This document shows, piece after piece, positions 34,562 to 47,208 of a stretch of DNA of 64,000 nucleotides. Source of the DNA: Gemmatimonadales bacterium (GTDB lineage: Bacteria; Gemmatimonadota; Gemmatimonadetes; Gemmatimonadales; GWC2-71-9); contig DASUJH010000020.1 of NCBI GenBank assembly GCA_036279355.1, positions 1 through 64,000 on the forward strand, written 5' to 3'. Within the stretch, counting starts at the first letter, position 1. Each line of letters starts with the position of its first letter. A model generated the notes under the pieces. The model did no database searches and had not been told where the DNA came from. It saw nothing but the letters and a program-made list of their open reading frames with translations. The position numbers were made by a program, and so were the translations under genes.

Positions 34562-36205
34562 TCACCGGCAGGCGGCGTCGAGCGGTGGCAGCACGAAGGG
34601 ACCCAGATGCGGGCCGGCGTAGTTGGCGACGACCTGGAGCAGGAAAGCGAGCTGGTCGCGGGTTTCGTCAGGTGTCACGATGGCGTCGACGAAGCCGCGC
34701 GCACCCGCAAAGCGGGCATCGAGCTGCTCCTCGTAATCGGCGCGCATGGCATCCACCGCGGCCTGACGGTCAGGCGCCAGCGGCTCGCCCGACTTCCGCG
34801 CCTTTTCGAGATCGGGCCCGTGCACCGCCATCACCGCCGCCTCGCCTTCCATCACCCCCATACGGCCGGTCGGCCAGGAAAGGATGAAGTCGGGGTCGAA
34901 GCCCTGCCCCGCCATCGCGTAGTAGCCGGCGCCGGACGCGTGGTTCACCGTGAGGACGATCTTGGGCGACACCGCGGTCGCCATCGCCTCGACGAACCGC
35001 GCCCCCGCGCGGATGATGCCGGCGTGCTCGGCCTCCGGACCCACCATGAAGCCGCTCACGTCCTGGACGAAAAGAATGGGCATCCGCTCGCGGCTTGCGG
35101 TCTCGATGAAGTAGGCGACCTTTTCCGCGCTCCCGGCGTAGACGATGCCGCCGAAACGAGGACGCTCCCCCGCGCGGCCCTTGATCACACCGCGCTGGTT
35201 GGCAATCACGGCGAGCGGCCACCCCCCGATATGGCCGTGCCCGCAGATCATCTCCCGCGCGACGTCGGGCTGGAACTCGTCCAGCTCGCCGCCGTCGAGC
35301 AGGCACGCGAGCAGGTGGTGGGCATCGTAGGAGAGCCGGTGGTCCTTCGGCAGGACGTCGTACAGCTCGGCGGCCGGGCGGGCCGGCGGCTGCGCCGCGC
35401 GCACGCGAGGATGCGCCCCGTCCGCGCGCGGCAGCCGCCCGACGTACTCGCGGATGCGCGCGAGGCACTCGGTGTCGTCGGCTACGCGGTAGTGCGCGAC
35501 GGCGCTCACCTCGGTGTGGGTGCGGGCGCCGCCGAGCGATTCGGCGTCGATGGTCTGGCCGGTGGCGCCCTTCACGAGATTGGGGCCGCCCAGGCCCATG
35601 AAGCTCGTGCCCTCGACCATGAAGATCACATCGGAAAGCGCGGGGAGGTACGCGCCGCCCGCGATGCAGCTCCCCATGACCGCGCTGATCTGGGGCACGT
35701 GCAGGTAGCGCCGCATGATCGAGTTGTAGTAGAAGATCCGCGCGGCGCCGTACTGCCCGGGAAAGACGCCGCCCTGATACGGCAGGTTGACGCCCGCGCT
35801 GTCGACCAGATACACGATCGGGATGCGCTGGCGCATGGCGACCTCCTGCGCCCGCAGCATTTTCGTGATCGTCTCGGGCCACCAGGAGCCCGCCTTCACC
35901 GTGGCATCGTTGGCCACCACGACGGACTCGCGCCCCTCGATCACGCCGACGCCGGTGATGACGCCGGCGCCCGGCGCCTGACCCTCGTAGCGATCGTGCG
36001 CCACCAGCAACCCGATTTCGAACCAGGGGGCGCCGGGATCGAGCAGCCGCTGCACCCGCTCGCGCGGGGAGAGCTTGCCCTGCCGGTGCATCCGCGCCAC
36101 CCGCTCGGCGCCCCCTCCCTGCTGGAGCTTGGCCGCGAGGCGGCGATACTCGTCGGTGAGCTGCCGCAGCCGGCTGGGCCGGCCGGAGGCGGTGGGCGCG
36201 CTCAC
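34562..36205 (-). CDS. Acyl-CoA carboxylase, carboxyltransferase (beta) subunit
   Basis: A 547-residue carboxyltransferase with two crotonase-like halves: ARMHRQGKLSPRERVQRLLDPG, IPIVYLVDSAGVNLPYQGGVFPG, VMGSCIAGGAYLPALSD, and FVQDVSGFMVGPEAE, NHASGAGYYAMAGQGFDPDFILSWP. The VDSAGVNLP and GAYLPALSD segments resemble methylcrotonyl/geranyl-CoA carboxylase more than propionyl-CoA carboxylase, but this is not decisive. The biotin carboxylase/carrier subunit is not in the window. The GTG at 36205 is used because upstream frame runs into the B12 subunit gene; no clear ribosome binding site is seen. Confidence 0.87.
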   Translation of the reverse strand: MSAPTASGRPSRLRQLTDEYRRLAAKLQQGGGAERVARMHRQGKLSPRERVQRLLDPGAPWFEIGLLVAHDRYEGQAPGAGVITGVGVIEGRESVVVANDATVKAGSWWPETITKMLRAQEVAMRQRIPIVYLVDSAGVNLPYQGGVFPGQYGAARIFYYNSIMRRYLHVPQISAVMGSCIAGGAYLPALSDVIFMVEGTSFMGLGGPNLVKGATGQTIDAESLGGARTHTEVSAVAHYRVADDTECLARIREYVGRLPRADGAHPRVRAAQPPARPAAELYDVLPKDHRLSYDAHHLLACLLDGGELDEFQPDVAREMICGHGHIGGWPLAVIANQRGVIKGRAGERPRFGGIVYAGSAEKVAYFIETASRERMPILFVQDVSGFMVGPEAEHAGIIRAGARFVEAMATAVSPKIVLTVNHASGAGYYAMAGQGFDPDFILSWPTGRMGVMEGEAAVMAVHGPDLEKARKSGEPLAPDRQAAVDAMRADYEEQLDARFAGARGFVDAIVTPDETRDQLAFLLQVVANYAGPHLGPFVLPPLDAACR

Positions 36206-36227
36206 CGGGGGACCGCTCGCAGCGCGC

Positions 36228-36662
36228 TCACGCCGACAGGTGATCCGCGGCCCAGGCGCGGATGTAGTCGACCAACTCGCTCGTCGTGGTGCCGGGACCG
36301 AACAGCCGGCCGATGCCGAGCGCGTGCAGCGCGTCCATGTCCTCGCGCGGAATGATGCCGCCGCCGGTAACGAGGACATCGGCGCGGCCCTGGTCGGCCA
36401 GGAGCTGGCGGACCCGCGGGAAGAGCGTCATGTGCGCGCCCGAAAGAATCGAAAGCCCGACCACGTCGACATCTTCCTGCACCGCGGCCGCCGCGATCAT
36501 CTCGGGCGTCTGATGCAGCCCGGTGTAGATCACCTCCATGCCGGCATCGCGAAGTGCCGCGGCCACCACCTTGGCGCCGCGGTCGTGCCCGTCGAGGCCG
36601 GGCTTGGCGACGAGGACACGAATCGGCCGCGGCAGCGGCGGTGCGGTGAGCGGTGCGGGCAT
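36228..36662 (-). CDS. icmB: B12-binding subunit of acyl-CoA mutase (IcmB/McmA2 type)
   Basis: A 144-residue cobalamin-binding domain. The DxHxxG motif DGHDRG is at residues 24-29 (His26 replaces the lower cobalt ligand), followed by [11 protein letters not shown] and VTGGGIIP. Size and position match the small subunit of split mutases; S. cinnamonensis IcmB is 136 residues. The large subunit gene lies two genes upstream and has the isobutyryl-CoA mutase active-site pair, so IcmB is the better name. Its ATG shares a base with the stop of the baeRF gene (TGATG), coupling the two. Confidence 0.85.
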   Translation of the reverse strand: MPAPLTAPPLPRPIRVLVAKPGLDGHDRGAKVVAAALRDAGMEVIYTGLHQTPEMIAAAAVQEDVDVVGLSILSGAHMTLFPRVRQLLADQGRADVLVTGGGIIPREDMDALHALGIGRLFGPGTTTSELVDYIRAWAADHLSA

Positions 36663-37889
36663 CAGCGGAACCGGAGGAGGCCAGCCAGGCCATCGACGTG
36701 GCCCGACGCCTCGGCGTCATAGATCACGTTCACATGCACTCCCTGGCGGAGGCCCTCTTCCATCGCATCGTCCACCACGTCGAGCACGGGGATCGGCTCG
36801 CCCTCGCCCCGGCACTCGCGCTCGGTGAGGGCGAGTCGGCCGGAGTCGCCGCAGCGAAAGCCCGGCATGGTCGCGTCGGGCTGCACCAGCAGCGTGCGCA
36901 CCTGTCCGCGCGCGAGTGCCTTGAGCGTGGGCGTGATTCCGTTCACGGCCCAGCCGGCACCCAGGCGCTCGTGCATCTCGGCGACGTCTTCGCGCTCGGA
37001 GGCGCGCTCCCACGCCTCCCGCACCTGCAACGTGAGGGCGTGTACCTGGGCCGGTGTCGCTTCCTTGGGATTGAGCTTGCCGGTGCCGCGGACTCGCCCG
37101 GCAAGATAGGTATGCAGGAACGGCCGCGCGGCGCCCGCCTCGTTTCCGGGTCCGGCCAGCACGATGCCCTGCGCCGCGCGGCGGCGGTCCAGCTCGAACA
37201 GCTCGCGCGCGATCGCCTCGAAGTGCCGGTGCTTCTCTTCGCGGATCCGGTTGTGATAGCTGTGCTCGCCCCATCCGGGGCCGCTCTGGTCGCCGCGAAA
37301 GCGGCCCCCGCGCGTGCTGTCCGCGCGGAGGCCCGGGAGCTCGACGGCCTCGTACGCGGTCACCTCGAAGAAACGCGCACCGGTGCGATCCAGCACCACG
37401 GTGAGCATCCGCCCGAACTCCTCCTCTATCGACGCGAGCTCGCGTACGAGCGGCGTGCGATCGATCCCGAGGCGCGAGCGGTGCACCACCGGCAGCGGCA
37501 GCACCTCGAACAGCTCGAGCGCCTCCGAGGCAAACGCGGCAAGGCCATGGCCCGGCGGCAGGTGTGCGGGGTCGCGCAGGTGATCCACGACGCGGCCGAG
37601 GTCGTGTTTCACCTCTTCGGCGGCAGCGCGCTCGAGACCCAGACGCGGAAGCGCCGCCATCGCCTGGCGGACCCGGTTCCTGAGCTTGATCAGATACTTG
37701 CCGCGCGCGCGGTCGCGCGGCTCCAGCTTGAGATAGCAGGAGACCACGCGGTGCTCGTCGGACCGGATGCGGGTCAGGCGGTCGAGCTGCGCGGCAATGG
37801 CGACGGTGGGCGTGCCCGATGCCGTCCTCCCCCGCCGCTCGACCTGGGGCCAGCGCAGTGCCGTGGCGAGGGCGCCGGCCAGGCCTGCT

Positions 37890-37909
<20 letters not shown>
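36662..37909 (-). CDS. Bacterial eRF1-like protein (baeRF family)
   Basis: A 415-residue protein resembling the bacterial archaeo-eukaryotic release factor superfamily. An N-terminal region contains [19 protein letters not shown]; the middle domain has [21 protein letters not shown], then [23 protein letters not shown] and QGIVLAGPG; the C terminus has the eRF1 domain-3 (L7Ae-like) ending [20 protein letters not shown] followed by GLAGLLRFR. No GGQ motif is seen. The GTG at 37909 has GGGAG 5 nt upstream and lies inside the mutase 3' end. Known relatives are proposed ribosome-rescue or peptidyl-tRNA hydrolases; why one sits between two mutase subunits is unknown. Confidence 0.7.
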
Positions 37910-39574
<1,665 letters not shown>

Positions 39575-39578
<4 letters not shown>

Positions 39579-40552
39579 ACCCGTTCGCCTTGCCGCAGGC
39601 CTTCGATGATCTCGGCCGCCACCTCGTAGGGACTCAGGCGGCCTTCAGCGATTTCGCCCAGGCGTTCGCCCACCAGCCGCTCGGCCGTGGTCTCCGACCA
39701 CAGCCAGCGCCGTGCGGCGCGCTCCACGACCTCGCGCGTCCGCACGAGCAGACGGTCGCGCCGGCGCCGCTCCAGCTCGCCCGACTGCACGAGCCACCCG
39801 TGATGCCGGTCGAGCGCGTCGACCAGCGGATCCACGCCGTCGCCGCGCGCGGCGTTGGTGAGCAGGACCGGCGGGGTCCACGCGGTGGCGGGGCGAACCC
39901 GCCGGCCGCCTGACCGGATTCCGAGCATCACCTCGATCTCATGGCCGAGCTTCTCGGCGCCGGGGCGATCGGCCTTGTTCACGACGAACAGGTCGGCCGC
40001 CTCCATGATGCCGGACTTGAGCGTCTGGATGCCATCGCCCGACTCGGGCACGAGCACGAGCGCCGTGGTGTCGGCCATGAGGGCGACGTCGAGTTCCGCC
40101 TGTCCGACACCGACGGTCTCGACTACGATCCGCGCAAACCCCGCCGCGTCCAGCAAGTCGCACACTTCGCGCGTCGTGGTGGCGAGACCGCCGAGCGAGC
40201 CGCGGCTCGCCATGGACCGGATGAACACGCCCGCATCGAGCGCCACCGCCTCCATGCGGATGCGGTCGCCGAGCAGCGCGCCACCGGTGAACGGGCTGGT
40301 CGGATCCACGGCCACGACGGCCACCGAAAGATCGCGGGCGCGGTACGCCGCGACGAGACGTTCGGCGAGCGTCGACTTGCCGGCGCCGGGCGGGCCGGTG
40401 AGCCCGATACGCCGCGCGCGGCCGAGGTGCGGGTGGACGCCGGCCAGCAGCGCCTCGAAGCCGGGCTGGCCGTTCTCCACCACAGAGATCGCGCGAGCCA
40501 CGGCCGCCGTGCGGCCGGCCAACAGATCAGCGAGCACGCGATCGGCGAGCAT
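39575..40552 (-). CDS. meaB: MeaB/ArgK-type GTPase, mutase chaperone
   Basis: A 325-residue G3E GTPase: Walker [18 protein letters not shown], base-specificity loop [16 protein letters not shown], switch region [22 protein letters not shown], and [16 protein letters not shown]. MeaB proteins gate cobalamin loading and protect B12 mutases from inactivation. It is directly upstream of the mutase with an ATGA overlap, so it most likely serves that enzyme. The ATG at 40552 ([14 protein letters not shown]) is chosen by homology; upstream frame extends about 31 codons without family similarity. Confidence 0.92.
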
Positions 40553-40589
40553 GTCGGAAAAGTCGCCATGGCTGAGAGGAGAGGCAAGC

Positions 40590-41168
40590 TTACGGCGTGG
40601 CGCTGTCCGAGCCGGCGCGCCGGCGCGCGGCGATCTTGATTGCAACGAGGACGAGCGCGGCTATGACGAGCGCCCCGATCACGGCCACTTCGAGCCGCTT
40701 GACTCGGCCGACCACGACCTCCGCGCCGTTGCCGATGAGGTATCCGAGCCCGACGAACGCGCCGGCGCCGAGCGTGCACCCGACGGCATCGACCAGGGCG
40801 AAGCGGGCGAACCGGAGCCCGTGCAGCCCCCAGAAGTACATGCTGGCGACCTTGGTGCCGTAGACGAATCGCGCGGCCACGAGCTGCCACACCCCGACCC
40901 GACGGGCGACCTGCTCGATCTTCGGTCCCACCTTGCGGTAGAACTGGCCGGAGCGAAACCGGCCGGTGTGGGAACGGCCGAGGGCGTACCAGCAACAATC
41001 GCCGAGAAAGCTTCCGACGGCCGCGGCACCCACCGCGACCGGGAACGGGAAATAGCCGAGATGCGCCACCACGCCCGCGAGGACCATGGTGAAGTCGCCC
41101 TCGATCGCGGCCCCGAGGACGATGGCCGCGATCCCGTGATCGATGAGCAGTTGCTGAATTCCCACTCC
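40590..41168 (-). CDS. DedA-family membrane protein
   Basis: A roughly 192-residue integral membrane protein with the DedA pattern: IEGDFTMVLAGVVAHLGYFPFPVAV, GSFLGDCCWYALGRSHTGRF, VGVWQLVAARFVYGTKVASMYFWGL, and a last helix VAVIGALVIAALVLVAI. DedA proteins are linked to membrane homeostasis and undecaprenyl-phosphate or phospholipid translocation. The start is uncertain: GTG at 41168 fits family N termini, but ATGs at 41216 and 41225 are possible. It is 37 bp upstream of meaB and transcribed away from the sigma54 glycan operon. Confidence 0.85.
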   Translation of the reverse strand, partial: GVGIQQLLIDHGIAAIVLGAAIEGDFTMVLAGVVAHLGYFPFPVAVGAAAVGSFLGDCCWYALGRSHTGRFRSGQFYRKVGPKIEQVARRVGVWQLVAARFVYGTKVASMYFWGLHGLRFARFALVDAVGCTLGAGAFVGLGYLIGNGAEVVVGRVKRLEVAVIGALVIAALVLVAIKIAARRRAGSDSATP

Positions 41169-41273
41169 GATTGCCGCCCCTGGTCGGTGCCGCGTGGAAT
41201 CTAAGAGCCCGGGCATCGATGTCATCCGCGGGCGAGTTTGCTGGACAATCTGGCATGGGCCCGTACATCCTTC

Positions 41274-41308
41274 CGGGACAGAAAGTCCCGCATCGCCGAC
41301 TGTGGCGA
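41274..41308. promoter_or_regulatory. Two inverted repeats upstream of sigma54 promoter
   Basis: CGGGAC-AGAAA-GTCCCG (41274-41290) and TCGCC-GACTGT-GGCGA (41293-41308) lie roughly 35-70 bp upstream of the expected transcription start, where NtrC-type activators can bind. Assignment as activator sites is an inference. Confidence 0.45.
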
Positions 41309-41319
41309 GGCAAAGGGGC

Positions 41320-41335
41320 TGGCCACTTTCTTGCC
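41320..41335 (+). promoter_or_regulatory. Sigma54 promoter of the glycan/signalling operon
   Basis: CTGGC-CACTTTC-TTGCC: TGGC (41320-41323), 7 nt, TTGC (41331-41334), matching the sigma54 -24/-12 consensus in sequence and spacing (GG-N10-GC). The start would be near 41345, leaving a leader of about 29 nt before the glycosyltransferase ATG. An NtrC-type activator with GAFTGA is the last gene of the operon. Confidence 0.65.
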
Positions 41336-41373
41336 AGCAGCCCGCTCGGCTCTTCGGGAGGTAGGCGCGCAGC

Positions 41374-42498
41374 ATGCGGATAGCGCTGGTCACCGAGTTC
41401 TACTATCCCCACCTCGGCGGCGTCACCGAGCACGTCCACAACCTGGCCAAAGTGTTCAACGCCGCGGGACACCACACGATCGTCATCACGTCGCACATGC
41501 GGATGCCGGTGGGCTCGCCCGATGCGCACGAATACGCGCGGGACGAGCCGTTCGTGCGACGCGTGGGCACGAGCCGGGTGATCTACAGCGCCGGCTCGTT
41601 CGCGCGGGTGACCACCGGGTGGCGGCTCCGGCGCCAGCTCAGAGATCTCTTCCGCGCCGAGAAGATCGACGTGGTGCACATCCACGGCGGCCTCGCGCCG
41701 ACGTTCGGCGTCATCGCGCCGTTCCCAGCCTGGGACCTCGGCCTGCCGGTCGTGGCGACGTTCCACTCCTGGTTCGCGAAGTCGCACCTGCTGCGCACGT
41801 TTCGGCGGATCGCGCAGTGGTCAATCGACCGCCACGCCGCGACGATTGCCGTGAGCCAGCCGGTGGTCGACGCGCATGCCCGCTATCTCCACGCCAATTG
41901 GGAGATCATCCCGAACGGTGTCGATACGGACTTCTTCGCCTCCGGCGAGGGCGCGCCGGCGGCTCCGCGGCCCACGCTCCTCTTCCTCGGCCGACTCGAC
42001 CCGCGAAACGGGCTCGAGACCGTGTTGCGTGCGATGCCCGCAATCCTCGACCGCCACCCGACGACCCGCCTGGTCGTGGCCGGCGACGGTCCCCTCCGGC
42101 CGCTGTACGAGCGCCTCGCCCGGCCGGTGGCCGGCCACGTCGAATTTCTCGGCCGGGTGAACGGCAACCGGCCCGACGTGTACGGCTCGGCCGACATCTA
42201 TCTCTGCCCGACGACCAAGGCATCGTTCGGCATCACGCTGCTCGAGGCCATGGCGTGCGGCACGCCGATGGTAGTCTCGGACATCACGGGGTTCCGGGAG
42301 CTGGTGGACGGCGGCTCGGAGGCCGTACTGGTGCCGAAGGGCGACCCGGCGGCCTGGGCCTCGGCGACCGGCGACCTGCTCGGCGATCCGGCGCGCCGCG
42401 CCGCGATGAGCGCGGCCGGCCGCGCCAAATCCGCCGAATTTGCGTGGCCCCGCGTGGCCGACCGGGTGCTGGCGGTGTATCGCCGGGTGCTCGCGTGA
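41374..42498 (+). CDS. Family 4 glycosyltransferase (PimA-like)
   Basis: A 374-residue GT-B enzyme: N-terminal EFYYPHLGGVTEHVHNLAKVF, sugar-nucleotide domain with IPNGVDTDFF, LLFLGRLDPRNGLETVLRAMP, and the GT4 motif KASFGITLLEAMACGTPMVVSD. It resembles phosphatidylinositol-mannoside-type and capsule glycosyltransferases that use GDP- or UDP-sugars; the exact sugar is unknown. It is the first gene of a five-gene plus-strand operon, and its stop shares a base with the deacetylase ATG (TGATG). Confidence 0.9.
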   Translation: MRIALVTEFYYPHLGGVTEHVHNLAKVFNAAGHHTIVITSHMRMPVGSPDAHEYARDEPFVRRVGTSRVIYSAGSFARVTTGWRLRRQLRDLFRAEKIDVVHIHGGLAPTFGVIAPFPAWDLGLPVVATFHSWFAKSHLLRTFRRIAQWSIDRHAATIAVSQPVVDAHARYLHANWEIIPNGVDTDFFASGEGAPAAPRPTLLFLGRLDPRNGLETVLRAMPAILDRHPTTRLVVAGDGPLRPLYERLARPVAGHVEFLGRVNGNRPDVYGSADIYLCPTTKASFGITLLEAMACGTPMVVSDITGFRELVDGGSEAVLVPKGDPAAWASATGDLLGDPARRAAMSAAGRAKSAEFAWPRVADRVLAVYRRVLA

Positions 42499-43196
42499 TG
42501 ATCGCCGGCGCCGCAGCGGTGCTCGCGACGGCCGGCGCGCTCACGGCCTACGGCGCGATCGAGCCCAACAACTCGCTGTTCGGCCCCGTCATCGGCCGCG
42601 GGCCGCGCGAGCGCAGCGTGTATCTCACCTTCGACGATGGCCCGAACGCCGAGGCCACGCCGCGGATTCTCGATACCCTCGCCGCCGCCGGCGTCCCGGC
42701 CGCCTTCTTCATGGTGGGCCGCCATGTGCGGCGCTTCCCGGAGCTCGCGCGGGCCGTGGCGGCACGCGGCCACGCCGTCGGCAACCATACCGAGTCGCAC
42801 GTCAAGCTGCACCGGCTCGGTCCCCGGCGGATCGATGCGGAGGTGGGTGAGGCACACGAGGCGATCGTCGGCACCACCGGAGTTGCCCCGCGTGCGTTCA
42901 GGGCGCCGCATGGATACCGGAATCCGTTCGTCTTCCGCGCGGTGCGCCCGTTCGGCTATCGGGTGTTCGGCTGGACCTTCGGCGTGTGGGACACCGCCCG
43001 CCCCGGCGCCGACGAGATCCGCCGTCGAGTGCGCGCGAAGCTCCGGCCCGGCGCCGTGCTGCTGCTCCATGACGGCGACGGATACGACGTCACGGGCGAT
43101 CGCCGCCAGACCGCGGAGGCGTTGCCCGGGATTCTCGAGGACGCGCGGGCGGCTGGCTATACCTTCCGCCCGCTCGGGGAGTTGCTGGCATCGTGA
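42498..43196 (+). CDS. Polysaccharide deacetylase (NodB domain)
   Basis: A 232-residue CE4 protein with a short hydrophobic N-terminal segment (signal or anchor). Metal and catalytic motifs: TFDDGPN (Asp46/Asp47), GNHTESHVKLH with the two metal-binding histidines, RAPHGYRN, and LLHDGDG. It removes N-acetyl groups from a glycan or from peptidoglycan. It is translationally coupled on both sides by TGATG overlaps, between a glycosyltransferase and a flippase-like protein, which suggests it modifies the product they make. Confidence 0.9.
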   Translation: MIAGAAAVLATAGALTAYGAIEPNNSLFGPVIGRGPRERSVYLTFDDGPNAEATPRILDTLAAAGVPAAFFMVGRHVRRFPELARAVAARGHAVGNHTESHVKLHRLGPRRIDAEVGEAHEAIVGTTGVAPRAFRAPHGYRNPFVFRAVRPFGYRVFGWTFGVWDTARPGADEIRRRVRAKLRPGAVLLLHDGDGYDVTGDRRQTAEALPGILEDARAAGYTFRPLGELLAS

Positions 43197-44146
43197 TGCG
43201 CCCGCGGTGGTCGCCGGCCCGGTGGCTCCTGATCGCCGTCGTCGTTGCGAGCGTGCCGTTCGCCGCGCGCTTCCTGCTGCGCTTTCCCTGGGGCCGCACC
43301 GTCGACGCGATCGCTGACGCCGACTGGATGCTGCTCGCGGCGGCGAGCCTGATGAATCTCGTCTCGCTCGCCTTCAAGGGATGGGCCTGGCATCTGCTGC
43401 TCCGGGCCTGGGCGCCGCATCGCTGGCGCAGCGCCGAAGCAGGCACCTTCGTCGGCGCGGCCGTAAACGCGGTGAGCATCTCGGTGAGCGGCGAGGCCGT
43501 TCGGCTCGAGCGCGTGGCACGGCGCGACGGCGTACCGCTCGTGGCGGGAGCGGCCTCGCTGGTCTGGGCCCGGATCATCGAGGCACTCGCGTTGGTGGTG
43601 TTTCTTGCCGTGTCGCTCCTCTGGCTTCCGCCGGGGCGTTGGACGGTGCCGGCCGAGCTCGTGGCCTGGGGCATCGTTGTAGTGATGATTGTCTGCATCC
43701 GCCTCAGGGTCTGGACCTGGCTCGCCGAGCGGCTGCCGTCGCGCTGGCGGAGCCGGCTCACGCCCGCCATGCCGGCGGGGCGCCTCTACCTCCTGGCGCC
43801 GCTTTCGTTCTCGACCGCAAACTGGTTCGCGCAGTGGCTCACCTACCACTGGGCCATCGCGGCGACGCACGTCTCGACGTCCCCCGCGGTGTCGCTCGTG
43901 GCACTGGTCGCGGCGAACGTCGGCGGCATCCTACGGCTCACCCCGGGCAACGTGGGTGTCCTGCAGTTCTCGCTCATCTTCGGCATGGAAGCGTTTCACA
44001 TCCCCACCGATCAGGCCCTCGCGGCTGGCCTCGCGCTGCAAGCGGTGCAGGTCCTGCCCGTGCTCCTCGTCGGCGTCGGCCTCGTGGGCGTCGAAGGATT
44101 CCGCCGGAGGAGTGCCAAGCGCGCGGAGACGGTCGGGGCGATCTGA
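43196..44146 (+). CDS. Lysylphosphatidylglycerol synthase TM-type (flippase-like) membrane protein
   Basis: A 316-residue polytopic membrane protein of the LPG_synthase_TM (UPF0104/AglD-like) family: about 7-8 helices, with the conserved SISVSGEAVRLERVARRDGV, ASLVWARIIEALAL and LRLTPGNVGVLQFSLIF segments. Relatives move or modify lipid-linked sugars or phospholipids. The ATG at 43196 shares a base with the deacetylase stop. With the glycosyltransferase and deacetylase it suggests a glycolipid or lipid-linked glycan pathway. Confidence 0.85.
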   Translation: MRPRWSPARWLLIAVVVASVPFAARFLLRFPWGRTVDAIADADWMLLAAASLMNLVSLAFKGWAWHLLLRAWAPHRWRSAEAGTFVGAAVNAVSISVSGEAVRLERVARRDGVPLVAGAASLVWARIIEALALVVFLAVSLLWLPPGRWTVPAELVAWGIVVVMIVCIRLRVWTWLAERLPSRWRSRLTPAMPAGRLYLLAPLSFSTANWFAQWLTYHWAIAATHVSTSPAVSLVALVAANVGGILRLTPGNVGVLQFSLIFGMEAFHIPTDQALAAGLALQAVQVLPVLLVGVGLVGVEGFRRRSAKRAETVGAI

Positions 44147-44233
44147 GCAATGGGACGGGTCGAAGCACATCCATTTCCGCACGTGGGCGCCGAACGGACG
44201 CGATCTGAGCTTGACGGCTCGGAGCGGCCGTCG

Positions 44234-45681
44234 ATGGCGCTCGCGCGCCGGCTTGCGATCCTCACCGCGGTGCTCGCCCTGCTGCTGGTGCTCGGCGCCA
44301 CGGAGATCGCGCTCTCGTGGTCGGCGCGCTCGCGGCTCGAGGATTTCCGGGATGACGCCGTGTCGCTCTCGACCACGCTCGCGGCCCTGTTGAGCGACGT
44401 GGCACCCGACGGCGATCCCCAGCTCCTCTCGCAGGGGCTGGAGGAGTGGTCCCTCCGCCGGCTCGGTCCGACCCGGCGCGCCTGGGTGTATGTGAGCCGC
44501 GCGGGCACGCTCTCCGCGGTAGCGGCCAGCGACACCGAGGAGAAGGCGCCCGACGAAGCCGACTACCAGGCGCTCACCCAGGTCACCACGGTGGTCATGC
44601 AGCGTGGCGGCCGCGACCCCGGCTGGCAGGTCGCCGCGCCGCTCGGGCGTCCGGAGCATCCGTTCGGCGTACTCGACATTCACGTGTCCACGCGCCGGCT
44701 GGAGGAGTGGAGCCGGGTCGAGCGGCAGCGCGCCTATCTCGCGGCCGTGAGTGCGGCGTTGCTCGTGGCGCTCGGCGTGGCGCTGCTCACGCGGAAATGG
44801 GTGGGGCGACCACTCGCGGAGCTCGGCAAGGCCATGGCCGGCGCGCATGGCGGCGCGGAGGGATCGCCGCCCGCGCCGGAGATCGGTCCCCACGAATTTC
44901 GGCTGCTGGCCCGGCGCTACAATCGCCTGCGCGACGCGCTGGCCGAGCGGGAGCGCGAGAGCCAGGCGCGCGCGGCGCTGCTCGCGCTGCAGGAGCGGGC
45001 GCGCGGGCTCGACCGGCTCGCGCTCGTACAGGAGACCGCCACCGCCTTTGCGCACGAGATCGGCACTCCGCTCAACACGGTGAGCGGGCATTTGCAACTG
45101 CTGAGGGACGATCTTCGGCACGCCGGGCAACCGGACGCGCTCGACCGCGTGCGGCTCCTGCTGGGCCAAATGGACCGGGTCGCCGGGATCGTGCGCGCCG
45201 GGCTCGACCGCGGCCGCTGGCCGGAGCCGTACGTGCGTACCGCCGATCTCACCGAAATCGCCGAGCGCATCCTGCGCTTCCTCGAGCCGGCGTTCAACGA
45301 CGCGGGAGTGATCGCGCGGCTCGAGCCGACCCGGGCCGCCCGGCCTGTCGCGGTGTGCGACCCCGCGCAGGTCGAGCAGATCCTGCTGAACCTGCTCAAG
45401 AACGCGATCGAGGCGCTGCCACCCGGCGGCCTCGTGACGGTCTCGACCGGCGCGGCCGACGGCGGTGTGTACGTGGACGTCGCCGATGACGGCCCCGGCC
45501 TGGCGCCCGAGGCGCAGGCAAATCTCTTCAAGCCGTTCGCCACTACCAAAGGCGCGGCCGGCACCGGGCTCGGCCTCGCGGTGAGCCGCCGGCTCGCACG
45601 CGGACTCGGCGGCGAGCTGAGCCATCTGCCGGCGAGCCGCGGCACCCGCTGGCGCCTGAGCTTGCCGGGCGCGGAGCCGGC

Positions 45682-45685
<4 letters not shown>
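44234..45685 (+). CDS. Membrane sensor histidine kinase (NtrB/AtoS-like)
   Basis: A 483-residue kinase with two membrane helices (AILTAVLALLLVLGATEIAL and YLAAVSAALLVALGVALLT) around a periplasmic sensor of about 150 residues, then a HAMP-like linker, H-box TATAFAHEIGTPLNTVSGHLQLL, N-box NLLKNAIEALPPGG, DDGPGLAP, and KPFATTKGAAGTGLGLAVS. The start at 44234 (GGAG 9 nt upstream) is chosen over an ATG at 44150. It overlaps the following response regulator, its evident partner. The signal is presumably in the envelope. Confidence 0.9.
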
Positions 45686-47184
<1,499 letters not shown>

Positions 47185-47208
47185 TCACGGCGAGCGCCGC
47201 GCGTCAGC

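Noticed and set aside
41238-42497. Large fusion protein ending in the polysaccharide deacetylase
   Set aside because: The upstream part is an out-of-frame reading of the glycosyltransferase; the TGATG at 42496-42500 gives the natural deacetylase start.
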